From: Metellina segmentata
Taxonomy: Eukaryota; Arthropoda; Arachnida; Araneae; Tetragnathidae
Assembly: GCA_947359465.1 (NCBI GenBank)
Contig: OX375883.1
Span: forward strand, 87,848,911 to 87,912,910
Reading direction: 5' to 3'
Length of the DNA stretch: 64,000 bases
The position numbers were made by a program, and so were the translations under genes. Positions within the stretch are counted from its first letter, which is position 1. Every line of letters starts with the position of its first letter. The notes beneath the pieces were generated by a model that did not search any database, had not been told where the DNA came from, and saw nothing but the letters and a program-made list of their open reading frames with translations. Positions 1 to 8,994 of the stretch are shown here, piece after piece.

Positions 1-200
1 AGGAATTCACGCGTGATTTGTTAAAAACGATAGTTAGTACCAGAGAAGAAAACTGAAAGTTAAACGAACGCGAATTAGAAAGACAGTTTCAACTAAGAAA
101 AGTTAAGGATAGAAAAAAGTAACATATCAAGCGAAAATAGAAACGAAAAAGAAATTTCTAGTAATTGCATATGATTACTAAAATAATATAACGATATGAA
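1..200. other. AT-rich sequence upstream of a gag relic; no gene seen
   Basis: Purine- and A-rich sequence with no open frame. It runs directly into the gag-like reading frame at 201, so it may be the untranslated leader of that LTR retrotransposon, but no LTR end or primer-binding site is visible here. Confidence 0.3.
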
Positions 201-944
201 ATGAGGGATGGGGACATCAGTTTTTACCTAATTTTGTTTGAACGACAAGCGAAACGTTTAATTCTATATCCTGAGAATTGGGTTAGACATTCAGTTAATT
301 TATTGCCTTATGAAATTAACCAAATTATCGGGAGTTTTCCGGAAAAACTTTCAAATGACCATGGATACATTAAAGATTTACTGTTAAAAAAGTTTAAGTT
401 AACTCCAGATAAATTCCGACAAAAGTTCTTTGACCATACCAAACTACCCGAAAATACATGGAGAGATTTCACGTACAAATTACAAAACTACTTTGACGAA
501 TGGTTACGCGGAACTAACGTTAGTGATTTTGATGGTCTTAGAGAGTTAATCATTACAGATTCATTAAAAAAAAGTTCCCGTTGTATTAAAAGAACATTTC
601 GTGGACAAATGAGTGAAAATAGTCAAATCATCAGAATTAGCGGATAAACTAGATCCATATGAAAATGTACAAAACGAAGTAACTTGTCAAAATTCAAAAA
701 CGGAAATCAAAATTTGTATGAAAAAATATGAAGTTATGTCTAGACCGCGCGCGAGATCACCGCTGAATGAGGCAGCTGGGTATGAAAGAAAAACAAATCG
801 TAGTTTTAGAAACGGACGTTTTGCTATCCAAAGTAATAATAACAAACCCATTAGGCAGATAGAATGACACCCAATACAGAAAGATAGAAGATGTTTCATT
901 TGTAATGCAAATAAGTATTTCGCTAGAGCGTGTCCTAGACAAAA
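201..944 (+). pseudogene. Decayed Gypsy-type gag (SCAN-like capsid region plus zinc knuckle)
   Basis: A 148-codon frame starts at 201 with a capsid-like block (FYLILFERQAK, LPYEINQIIG, WRDFTYKLQNYFDEWL, LRELIITDSLKK). This resembles the SCAN-like Gag domain of arthropod Gypsy/Ty3 elements. Coding similarity shifts frame near 588 in an A-run. It continues through a TGA near 620 into the frame that holds SSELADKLDPYENV and RPRARSPLNEAAGY, then passes another TGA at about 865. The last recognisable part, about 890-935, is a zinc knuckle (CFICNANKYFARAC) in which the usual histidine is tyrosine. There are no protease or RT sequences; the element is cut off by antisense Copia sequence at about 945. 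It is dead. The family call is by resemblance only. Confidence 0.6.
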
Positions 945-1630
945 CAGCTTTTTGAGCATAACCCTTGGCTACAAGACGTGCTCTGTATCTATCAACAGTT
1001 CCATTAATGTTGAGTTTCTTCTTCAGAACCCAACGACAGTTAATAACTTTAGAACCTTTAGGTCTTTCCACTAAATCCCTTGTTTTATTTTAATGCAAGG
1101 CAGCCATTTCCTCCATCATGGCATCATGCTTGAAGAAAGGGCATCAGCATATGTAGAAGGGTTTTCAGGTTCTCCAACTGCAGCCAGGTTTGCAAGAAGA
1201 AACTCTCCAGTCTTCATCCATGCTGCCTCACTTCGTTGTCTGTTGGACCTCCTCACTTCAGGTTCTTCAACTCGTTGATTGGCATCTTCACTCTGCTCCT
1301 CTACATCATCATGCTTTTCTTCAGTAGGGTTAATTTCCTCTACCTCCACTGTAACTGAAGTAGTGCAAAGATGTTCAGGCTTGAAATGGACATCACGGGA
1401 TTTTATAATTTTGTTTGAGATGGTAAATAGATGTTGTTTCCATCTTTAATGTTGACATATCTCACAAGATGGCCACGAACACTTTTATCATCAAACTTGC
1501 GTCTGAAGTTTTTGCGAAAGTGTGTATAACACTCAGTTCCAAATACACGTAGGTGTTTCAAGTTAGGTGTATGTTTACCTGTGCACAGTTCACGAGGGCT
1601 TTTCTTTTTTTCAGAAGAAGGGATGTGATT
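945..1630 (-). pseudogene. Ty1/Copia pol fragment (integrase C-terminus to start of RT)
   Basis: Read on the minus strand from about 1625 to 945. The integrase C-terminal block (HIPSSEKKKSPRELCTGKHT, then LKHLRVFGTECYTHFR and SVRGHLVRY) is followed by an acidic linker (EEINPTEEKHDDVEEQSED, VRRSNRQRS). The first RT motif comes last (CRWVLKKKLNINGTVDRYRA, RLVAKGYAQK). This domain order, integrase before RT, is diagnostic of Copia. The pieces lie in different frames with stops between them, so it is a relic. At 1630 it abuts the 3' end of a minus-strand Jockey element, and at about 945 it meets the Gypsy gag relic. Neither junction shows a clear target-site duplication. Confidence 0.75.
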
Positions 1631-2200
1631 TTGGGATTTTATGGCGCAAGGTCCAAAAACGGACAAGCTACGCCAAACGCAAGATAAAAATGAACGAAGT
1701 GAATGTTAATATAAAAGTATTGTACTAAAAGATAGATGCAAGTCTTGCGCAAGTAATTTAAAATGCCATACTTAAAACATATAGATCAAAATGGTAAAAA
1801 ATATAAAATTATAGAAACGTATGACATAAATATCGTGATGGATAAAAGTACTATATGAGATTTAAGAACCCAATGATATTTAAAAAGGGGAAAAGATTTG
1901 GATGAGGGTTTTCCCCAATGAGATCTTTCAAATTTAAAATTAATGTTTAAAAAAAGTTTAAACGATGATGATTAAAATTACGGCAGTCAATTAAAATGTG
2001 TTTGACGGTAAAATCTAATGAGCATGTATGACAAAAAGATGGACTCTCGCCCAGCAAAAGATGATTATGAGTGAATCGTGTGTGCCCAATGCGAAGGCGA
2101 GTCAATTTGACATCCGTCCCTCGCATTCGGGCAGATGGTCACAAATGAATGAATGGTTTGATGGAATGTAATTTATTGGTGACTTGCAGATTCCATGACT
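1631..2200 (-). mobile_element. Jockey LINE A0, 3' part (ORF2 C-terminus, 3' UTR, tail)
   Basis: On the minus strand this is the end of a family-A ORF2: the block after RNase H (VKLTRLRIGHTRFTH) and the closing stop at 1851-1853. A 3' UTR follows, ending in the family hairpin (GGCGTA...GTCC...GGAC...TGCGCC) and CCATAAAA at about 1631-1680. The sequence is cut at 2200 by insertion of A1 and resumes at 8995, so both parts belong to one older element. The 3' tail meets Copia sequence at 1630. Confidence 0.85.
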
Positions 2201-2214
2201 CCTGCCACAAAGAG
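2201..2214. repeat. Target-site duplication of A1, left copy
   Basis: CCTGCCACAAAGAG occurs here and again at 8981-8994, immediately outside the 5' and 3' ends of A1. The CC and the final G are ambiguous with the element ends, leaving 11-14 bp of true duplication. The flanking sequence on both sides is A0, which proves A1 jumped into A0. Confidence 0.9.
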
Positions 2215-2773
2215 CCCCCAGGGGCATTCCTTCTTTAGGTTTGTACGGGCTTCACAACCCCGGGGTACCTGAGTGATCTTCCCTCCCTTTCGTTCTTCTT
2301 CTCCTCTACCCTTAGCTTTTTACTTTTTCTTCCTCCCTCGTTGTGGTTGCCTCTTCGGAGGTGAGGGCTCCCCTTGAGAAGCTTTTCGCCGGTCTGTGCA
2401 TTTAGCTCCTCTTGGGGATTATATCACCCACGTGTTTGCCGTGCGTGGAGACCCGTGTCCCTGGAAAAGGGGATCCTGGCAGTTGAGGGGCGATATACTG
2501 ACCCAATACACTGCTTTGGCCTCAGCTTCAGGTAAACGGGAGGTGTGCATTGGTCCCGTGTGCATCAATCGGCTGGTCGATTAGACTCTGTCGTCGGCTA
2601 GGGCTAAGTGATCGGCCACCTACTGGGCAACTCGTTAAGGGTGGAGTCTGCCTCAGGGGTGCGCTGAGCACGTATGGACATCGGTTAGCACTGATGCAGG
2701 AACTTTCTGCATCCCTTCATTGGACTCCGTGGTGGGTGGTGCCGTCGCTGTCCGAATTTTTACTTTCATTATT
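2214..2773 (+). promoter_or_regulatory. A1 5' UTR, presumed internal promoter
   Basis: GC-rich leader that starts with a self-complementary 12-mer (GCCCCCAGGGGC) and holds a 10-bp palindrome (ACCCCGGGGT). Jockey-type LINEs carry an internal Pol II promoter at the 5' end, so promoter function is inferred from the family. The first ~260 bp are nearly identical by eye to B1 (from 18411) and B2 (reverse complement, from 62716). From about 2475 to the ORF1 start the similarity to B drops clearly. Confidence 0.7.
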
Positions 2774-4024
2774 ATGAATTATGAATCTTCTTCTACGTCT
2801 TCTCCCCCTGGTGGGGAGCAACCATTGACAATGCAATTTTCTAACGCCAGATTTTTTATTGTTAAACTACTAAACAGTTCACTAGAAATTTCTGATCAAC
2901 TTTCATTCACCTCTGTTTCTCCGTTTCTTATCAATAAAAGCATTCAATCATTCATAGGTACGGTAAATGTCATTAAAAAACTTCGCTCGGGAGACCTCCT
3001 CATCGAGGTTGCTTCTGATGCGCAAGCTAAACTCATAAGAAATACAAACACTCTAGGACCTTTCACCGTCTCAGTAACTCCTCATCGATCACTGAACACA
3101 AGCCGTGGAGTGATCTCTGAGCCAGATTTACTTTACACAACCGAAGAGGAAATACTAGAAAATCTGAAAGGGGAACGTATTTGCGGTGTCCGTAGAATCA
3201 CCATCAGTCGAGATGGGAAAAGATTTCCAACAAAACACATAATCTTGACTTTCGACACCCCTACTCTACCCGAACGAATCAAAGCAGGTTATCTGAGCTG
3301 CCCAGTACGTCCTTTTATTCCTAATCCTGTGCGCTGCTTCGGTTGCCAACAATTCGGACACTCGAAAGCTTCCTGTCGTGGAAGCATCATCTGTGCGCGA
3401 TGTGGAAAAAATGGTCATGACTGTGATAACTGCACTGCTCCACCTCTTTGCTTCAATTGCAAAGGAGACCATCCATCTTACTCAAGAACTTGCAGCAAAT
3501 GGATAATCGAAAAAGAAATTCAATCCTTGAAAATTTCTCAAAAATTGACATACCCTGAAGCCAGAAAAATAGTTGAATCCCGTACACCAAAAGCTGGCAT
3601 TTCCTATTCGGCTACATTAAAAAAATCTTTTACATCTATTGCAACTCAAACTGAAAATTACCTTCTACCTAAACCCCCTTCCTCATCTAGTATGCCACCC
3701 AAAAGCACACAGACACAAGGAAACAAAAATTCTCCATCAGTCACCAAAACAAATAAATCTCCGGTCAAAAGAACCGCATCACCTCCACAAGGCAATTCAT
3801 CACCGAAGAAGACTCTTGCGAAATCTAAGGCCTTGCAAACCCAAAAGCTAAGAACTTCAAAGGGTATTCTGTCTCATTCCAGATTATCCAATCAAAATTC
3901 GGTTCTTCAACAGATAAGAAACATAGATGCCATGCAACTGGATCTTCCTGACGAAGATATTTTAGATATCTTGTTAAAGGACGATCCGCCAGATATTCAT
4001 TTACAAGAACCTTCCAGCCCTTAA
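2774..4024 (+). CDS. Jockey ORF1 protein (RNA-binding Gag-like protein) of A1
   Basis: This 416-residue protein would bind the element RNA in the ribonucleoprotein particle. The start at 2774 (MNYESSST) is chosen because it is the first in-frame ATG and matches the ORF1 starts of B1 and B2; the frame is open a little further upstream without an ATG. The N-terminal half carries the Jockey ORF1 core (GDLLIEV, VTPHRSLNTSRGVISE, RPFIPNPVRCFGC). Three zinc knuckles follow at about residues 190-250: CFGCQQFGHSKASC, CARCGKNGHDCDNC and CFNCKGDHPSYSRTC. The C-terminal third is a Ser/Lys/Pro-rich tail with a late acidic stretch. The stop codon overlaps the ORF2 start in TAATG (4022-4026), an arrangement linked to termination-reinitiation in some LINEs. 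No frameshift or nonsense codon is seen. Confidence 0.92.
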   Translation: MNYESSSTSSPPGGEQPLTMQFSNARFFIVKLLNSSLEISDQLSFTSVSPFLINKSIQSFIGTVNVIKKLRSGDLLIEVASDAQAKLIRNTNTLGPFTVSVTPHRSLNTSRGVISEPDLLYTTEEEILENLKGERICGVRRITISRDGKRFPTKHIILTFDTPTLPERIKAGYLSCPVRPFIPNPVRCFGCQQFGHSKASCRGSIICARCGKNGHDCDNCTAPPLCFNCKGDHPSYSRTCSKWIIEKEIQSLKISQKLTYPEARKIVESRTPKAGISYSATLKKSFTSIATQTENYLLPKPPSSSSMPPKSTQTQGNKNSPSVTKTNKSPVKRTASPPQGNSSPKKTLAKSKALQTQKLRTSKGILSHSRLSNQNSVLQQIRNIDAMQLDLPDEDILDILLKDDPPDIHLQEPSSP

Positions 4025-4677
4025 TGAGTTCCTTTGTCTCATGGAACTGTCGTGGTTTTCGATCCAAACTAGAGGACATCAAAACGATTATATCTTCGAA
4101 CTATCCCGCATGTGTGGCGCTTCAAGAAACATTCTTGAAACCATCACACACATGCAAGGTACGCAGGTATAGCTGCATTAGAAAAGATCATGATGCTGGT
4201 ACTACAGTGTCTGGAGGTGTGTGCATCTTAACTTCACACAATTTTCCCAGCACTGTAGTTACACTTCGCACATCTTTACAGGCTGTAGCCGTAAGAATTC
4301 ATATTCATTCTCTAGTTACAGTCTGCTGCCTATACCTGCCACCACACGATGTCGTAAATCAAGAGGAACTCAACAGACTGGTCAACCAACTCCCAGTCCC
4401 TTTTATTTTGCTCGGTGACCTAAATGGTCACAGTACCCTCTGGGGAAGTGATAGTACAAATCATCGTGGTCATCAAATTGAGCAGTTCATCTCAGATCAC
4501 GTTCTCTGTCTGCTTAATACTGACGAGAAAACGTACTTTCACGAACCCACGAGGACATTTCACTCACTGGACTTGGCCATATGTTCTCCTGCACTTCTGC
4601 CATTGTTAAATCTAACAATAGGAAGTGACTTGCATAACAGCGATCACTTCCCCCTTTTCGTCTCGCATGATAGTAAC
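4024..4677 (+). CDS. A1 ORF2, first part: AP-like endonuclease domain
   Basis: First 218 codons of ORF2, starting at the ATG inside TAATG. It is an exonuclease-endonuclease-phosphatase fold domain that nicks target DNA to prime reverse transcription. Seen are SFVSWNCRGFRSK (N-terminal Asn motif), ALQET (metal-binding Glu), LLGDLNGH (Asp and Asn of the active site) and NSDHFPLF (catalytic Asp-His). The frame is broken after HDSN by the nested A2 copy and continues at 5657 in the compatible frame. The open frame actually present runs on into A2 to 5388, giving a 454-codon endonuclease-RNase H chimera with no RT. That chimera is best explained as an accident of the insertion. Confidence 0.9.
4664..4677. 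repeat. Target-site duplication of A2, left copy
   Basis: CGCATGATAGTAAC recurs at 5643-5656. The two copies flank the nested A2 element exactly, and the host ORF2 reads through from one to the other without loss. Confidence 0.92.
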
Positions 4678-5643
4678 CATGTTTCTTGCTCCGTCTACAC
4701 TGCTGAAGCGGTGGCAATCTATTGCGCCCTTCAGCAGATATCCTCCAGTACCCATCGTAAGTTCTGCATTTACACTGACAGCATGAGTGTTTTACAACAG
4801 CTGGAACAATATACCGCCACTTGCCATCCTGTCGTGTCGAATATTTTTACCATCCTGCGTACCTTACAGAGCAAGGGTTTCGATATTCTGTTTTGTTGGA
4901 TCCCGAGTCACGTTGGGATAAAGGGTAACGAGCTTGCTGATAGTGCTGCAAAGACAGCTTCCGTTCCATTGCAGCAAGCCGTTCCTTTTAGTGACATCAA
5001 AATGACTACAAAGGACTTCGTCGCCTCCTTGTGGCAAGAGTCGTGGAACATGCAAATCAACAACAAATTACACTCCATCAAGCCCATCATTCATCAGTGG
5101 CCAGTGTCTCCAACGCGGAGGACGGATGTCAAACTGACCCGCCTTCGCATTGGACATACACGATTCACCCATCGTCATCTTTTACTTGGAGAGAGTGTTC
5201 CTATTTGTAATTCGTGCTCTACTCCATTTTCTGTTTATCACATTTTAATTATCTGTCCTGTTTTTAATCGTCAACGGTTCAAGTTTTTTAAAAATATTAT
5301 TTTAAATCTACAAGATTTGATTGGGGAAAACCCCCATTCAAATCTTTTTGCGTTTTTACGTTCAGTTGGTTTTTTAAAACTCGTATAGAGCCTTCTTTTT
5401 TCCATCACAATATTTATATCATCCACATTATCTTCGTATTTTTTATACGTTTTACCATGTTGATCAGCATATTTTTATCATGACGTTCATCAAGTATACA
5501 AAATTTCTTACGCAAGACTTAATTACCCATTTTACTAAAATGTTTTTTTATTCCTATTGATTTTATTTCTTTTACCTTGCGTTTGGCGCAGCTTGTCCGT
5601 TTTTGGACCTTGCGCCATAAAACCCCAAAATCCAATCCAATCC
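4678..5643 (+). mobile_element. Jockey LINE A2, 5'-truncated copy nested in A1
   Basis: A 966-bp family-A copy starting inside RNase H (SCSVYTAEAVAIYCAL) and running through the Cys/His motif (CNSCSTPFSVYHILIICP), a stop at 5386-5388, the 3' UTR, the hairpin at 5584-5617 and the CCAATCCAATCC tail. It lies in the same orientation as A1 and, by chance, in frame with the A1 endonuclease. RNase H is incomplete because the TDGSK motif is missing. 5' truncation plus a target-site duplication marks ordinary target-primed insertion. Confidence 0.92.
5584..5617 (+). promoter_or_regulatory. 3' UTR hairpin of A2
   Basis: TGGCGCA (5584-5590) pairs with TGCGCCA (5611-5617), and an inner GTCC (5595-5598) pairs with GGAC (5605-5608) across a short T-rich loop. 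It sits about 20 bases before the CCAAT tail. The same fold is present in A0, A1, B1 and B2, so it is probably the site at which the element's own RT recognises its RNA (inference). Confidence 0.7.
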
Positions 5644-5656
5644 GCATGATAGTAAC
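5643..5656. repeat. Target-site duplication of A2, right copy
   Basis: Second copy of CGCATGATAGTAAC, directly after the A2 tail and directly before the rest of the A1 ORF2. Confidence 0.92.
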
Positions 5657-8600
5657 GTTAAAGTGAACCATCGACAATCTGCCTACTTATATCATCGAGC
5701 GGATTGGGTTGCATTTTCGCAGCTAGCAGTTATTGTAGAGACAATGGTCTCCAGTGGGGATATTAACATCGCAGTGAATAATGTCACCGAAGCCATTATA
5801 AAAGCTGCAGACACAACTATTCCTAAAAGTTCCTCAAAACCACGCAGAATTCCCAAACCCTGGTGGAACATTGAATGCCAGGGAGCTTATAAAAGACAAA
5901 GAAAACTCTGGAACATATTTCGAAGGTACCCAACAACTAACAACTTGATTGCTTTTAAGCAGGCTAAGGCATTTGCTCGTAAAATAAGGCGTCAAAGCCA
6001 GAGGGAATCTTGGACTAGATACGTCTCTTCAATCAATTCATCGACATCAAGCAAACAACTATGGAGAAGAGTTAAGGCAGCGAATGATCTATATCGTGAA
6101 TTTTCCATTCCCATTTTAGAAACCACCGCTGCTGTGTTCTCTTCTCCACAAGACATCGCTAACGTCATGGGAGAGGCATTTGCATGTGTATCGAGCTCTG
6201 ACTCTTATAGTCGTTCTTTTTTAATGACTAAGAGTCGAGCTGAACGAACACATATTAATTTCAAAAGCAAATGCAATCTTTCTTATAATTGTGAGCTCAC
6301 GATGTTCGAGTTGAAGAAGGCTTTATCACAAACACACAACACCAGTCCTGGGCCGGATGGAATCACCTACCAGATGCTTAACCACCTGTCGTTGGATTCT
6401 TTAAAACACATTCTTTTGTTATTTAACAGAATTTGGATGGAGCACAAGTATCCCACTTTATGGCAAGAGAGTATTGTGATTCCAATTCTGAAGCCCGGAA
6501 AGGACCCAAAAGACCCTCTGAGTTACCGTCCAATTGCCTTAACGAGCTGCCTATGTAAAACCCTGGAACGTATGGTCAATGCCCGTCTCGTTTATGTATT
6601 GGAGAAAAACAAGTGCATCCCTCCGCACCAGAGTGGCTTCCGTAAAGGTAGATCCACTCTTGACAATACCATCTATCTCGAACGGCAAATTCGTAATGCC
6701 TTTGTGCGAAGGAATCACTTAGTTTCTATCTTCTTCGACATTGAGAAGGCATATGACCGTACATGGCGATACGGTATCCTTCGAAATATGTTTAATTTTG
6801 GTTTCAAGGGTAACTTACCTCTTTTTATTGAGAATTTTTTATCCTCGCGACTCTTTAGGGTACGTGTTGGAAATATTTTATCGGATCATTTTATTCAGGC
6901 TGAGGGAGTTCCTCAGGGATCTGTTTTAAGTGTCACCCTTTTCATTATTCATATCAGCAACATACTTCATGCACTTCCTCCATCAGTTCATGCTTCATTA
7001 TACGTCGATGATTTGCAGATATCGTGCCAGGGATCAGATATGCGATTGATCGAGCGACAACTTCAGACAGCTGTCAACAACCTTGTCAAGTGGTGTGACC
7101 AGAACGGCCATACATTATCCACAAGTAAGAGTAGCTGTATCCATTTCTGTCGGAAACGAGGTCTACATCCAGATCCACAAATACACATTCGCAATATTAT
7201 AATACCCGTAGTCAATGACATAAAATTCCTCGGAGTAATATTTGACCGTAGACTCACCTTTCTTCCACATATATTATATTTGCGAAGGAAGTGTGAGAAA
7301 ATATTAAACATCCTCAGAGTGTTATCAAATACTTCTTGGGGAGCGAATCGTGTCTCACTGCTTCGAGTGTATCAGTCTCTCATCTTGTCTAGAATTGACT
7401 ACGGCAGCATTGTGTATGGGACTGCGAATATCTCTGCTCTACGGAAATTGGACACAGTTCACCATTCTGCTCTGAGAATTTGTTCTGGTGCATTTCGCAC
7501 ATCACCAGTCCAGAGTCTCTATGTGGTATGTAATGAACTCCCTCTTGACTTACGGCGCAAGAAGTTGTCTGCTAATTATTATTTCAAGATCTTATCAACA
7601 CAATCTCATCCTTTCAAGCACATGACTCTCGACCCTGGTTTAAATCGACTTTATCTTGCCCGTTCTACTAATATACGTCCTTTTTATGAACGGACAAAAG
7701 CTATTGTCAATGATTTAAACCTAAGTAACGTTGTCACCCACATAAACGATACATTTCTTTTTCCACCTTGGGATCTACCGTACATAACATTTCTTAACCC
7801 TTTCGCTAAATATAATAAATCTGACACAGCTCCAGTTGTTTTTCAACAATTATATTCTTTACACCGCTGTCAATACAACACTTACAAACCAGTTTTTACT
7901 GATGGGTCCAAAGGAATAGGATATGTGGGCTGTGGAATTGTCTTTCAAGACCGCACATACAGTTATAACCTACATCCATCCTGCTCTGTATACACTGCTG
8001 AGGCCGTAGCAATTTATTACGCGCTTCAACAAATTAACTCTTCCACCTACCATTCATTCTGTGTATACACTGACAGCATGAGTGTCTTACAACAACTGGA
8101 GCAATATACCATCACCTGCCATCCTGTCGTGTCGGATATATTTACCATCTTACGCACATTGAAGAGCAGGGGTTTCGATATTCTTTTCTGTTGGGTCCCG
8201 AGTCACGTGGACATCAAAGGTAATGAGCTTGCTGACAGTGCTGCGAAAGCAGCCAACGTTCCACTGCAGCAGGCCGTTCCTTTTACTGACATCAAGATGT
8301 ACACAAAAGATACTTTTAATTCATTATGGCAAGAATCTTGGGATCTGCAAATCCACAACAAGCTACATTCCATCAAACCATTTATTCATCCATGGCCATC
8401 AGCACCCATGCGAAGGAGTGACGTCAAATTGACTCGCCTTCGTATTGGACATACTCGTTTCACTCATCGTCATCTGTTTCTGGGAGAGAACGTCCCAAAT
8501 TGTAATTCGTGCTCCACTCCTTTTACTGTAGATCATATTTTAATTGTATGTCCTGTTTTTAATTATCAACGTCTTAAATTTTTCAAAAGTACTTTTTTAA

Positions 8601-8683
8601 ATCTGCGAGATTTGATTGGGGAAAATCCCCATTCAAACCTTTTTGCGTTTTTACATTCAGTTGGTTTTTTAAATCTCATATAG
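5657..8683 (+). CDS. A1 ORF2, second part: RT, RNase H and C-terminal Cys/His motif
   Basis: Continuation of ORF2, about 1008 codons, in the frame left by the endonuclease segment. Seen in order: a basic linker (KPWWNIECQGAYKRQRKLWN); RT with YRPIALTSCLCKTLERMVNA, QSGFRKGRST, FFDIEKAYDRTWRYG, GVPQGSVLSVTLF and the catalytic LYVDDLQIS; a thumb region (KFLGVIFDRRLTF, SRIDYGSIVYG); RNase H with FTDGSKGIGY, YTAEAVAIY, YTDSMSVL and GNELADSAAK; and a C-terminal Cys/His motif (CNSCSTPFTVDHILIVC). All four acidic RNase H residues and the RT YVDD are present. Without A2 the whole ORF2 would be about 1226 codons, the same size as the B2 ORF2. The segment has no natural start codon of its own. Confidence 0.92.
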   Translation, partial: VKVNHRQSAYLYHRADWVAFSQLAVIVETMVSSGDINIAVNNVTEAIIKAADTTIPKSSSKPRRIPKPWWNIECQGAYKRQRKLWNIFRRYPTTNNLIAFKQAKAFARKIRRQSQRESWTRYVSSINSSTSSKQLWRRVKAANDLYREFSIPILETTAAVFSSPQDIANVMGEAFACVSSSDSYSRSFLMTKSRAERTHINFKSKCNLSYNCELTMFELKKALSQTHNTSPGPDGITYQMLNHLSLDSLKHILLLFNRIWMEHKYPTLWQESIVIPILKPGKDPKDPLSYRPIALTSCLCKTLERMVNARLVYVLEKNKCIPPHQSGFRKGRSTLDNTIYLERQIRNAFVRRNHLVSIFFDIEKAYDRTWRYGILRNMFNFGFKGNLPLFIENFLSSRLFRVRVGNILSDHFIQAEGVPQGSVLSVTLFIIHISNILHALPPSVHASLYVDDLQISCQGSDMRLIERQLQTAVNNLVKWCDQNGHTLSTSKSSCIHFCRKRGLHPDPQIHIRNIIIPVVNDIKFLGVIFDRRLTFLPHILYLRRKCEKILNILRVLSNTSWGANRVSLLRVYQSLILSRIDYGSIVYGTANISALRKLDTVHHSALRICSGAFRTSPVQSLYVVCNELPLDLRRKKLSANYYFKILSTQSHPFKHMTLDPGLNRLYLARSTNIRPFYERTKAIVNDLNLSNVVTHINDTFLFPPWDLPYITFLNPFAKYNKSDTAPVVFQQLYSLHRCQYNTYKPVFTDGSKGIGYVGCGIVFQDRTYSYNLHPSCSVYTAEAVAIYYALQQINSSTYHSFCVYTDSMSVLQQLEQYTITCHPVVSDIFTILRTLKSRGFDILFCWVPSHVDIKGNELADSAAKAANVPLQQAVPFTDIKMYTKDTFNSLWQESWDLQIHNKLHSIKPFIHPWPSAPMRRSDVKLTRLRIGHTRFTHRHLFLGENVPNCNSCSTPFTVDHILIVCPVFNYQRLKFFKSTFLNLRDLIGENPHSNLFAFLHSVGFLNLI

Positions 8684-8982
8684 CGCTTTTATCAATCACA
8701 ATACTTATATAATCTATTATTTATATGCTATTTAAATTTTTACTATATTGTTCATCAGACTGTTTAAGATCATGACGTATTATTTTCCTTCACGAATACT
8801 CTTTTTATATTCATTTTATGATGAAATAAATCATTTATCATATTGCGCAAGACATAAATCTACCTTTTATTATTAAATAATTTTATATTTACATTGATTC
8901 TTATTTATTTTTATCTTGCGTTTGGTGCAGTTTGTCCGCTTTTGGACCTTGCGCCATAAAACCCCAAAATCCAATCCAATCC
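8684..8982 (+). promoter_or_regulatory. A1 3' UTR with terminal hairpin
   Basis: AT-rich 3' UTR ending in a hairpin at 8923-8956: TGGTGCA pairs with TGCGCCA (one wobble), with inner GTCC and GGAC. CCATAAAACCCC and a CCAATCCAATCC tail follow. There is no poly(A) tail; short CCAAT repeats replace it. Confidence 0.75.
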
Positions 8983-8994
8983 TGCCACAAAGAG
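8981..8994. repeat. Target-site duplication of A1, right copy
   Basis: Second copy of CCTGCCACAAAGAG; A0 sequence resumes immediately afterwards on the minus strand. Confidence 0.9.

Larger units (their letters stand above)
2214..8982 (+). mobile_element. Jockey-clade LINE A1, full length, carrying nested A2
   Basis: Complete element from the 5' GCCCCCAGGGGC start to the CCAATCCAATCC tail. It holds a 5' UTR, ORF1, ORF2 and 3' UTR, and is flanked by a target-site duplication. Both ORFs read without stops once the nested A2 copy (4678-5643) is set aside, so A1 was probably a recent, functional insertion before A2 landed in it. Without A2 it would be about 5.8 kb, a usual Jockey length. Confidence 0.9.

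Noticed and set aside
757..1071. 104-codon minus-strand gene spanning the Gypsy-Copia junction
   Set aside because: Only the first third is Copia RT; the rest is antisense to gag and has no meaning.
1618..1628. GGATGTGATT near 1618 and GGATGTAATGG near 13640 as the target-site duplication of A0
   Set aside because: The match is imperfect and the flanks are different elements (Copia and BEL), so it is not a convincing duplication.
4024..5388. A real endonuclease-RNase H fusion protein family
   Set aside because: The junction coincides exactly with a target-site duplication and the start of a truncated LINE copy, so the fusion is an insertion accident.
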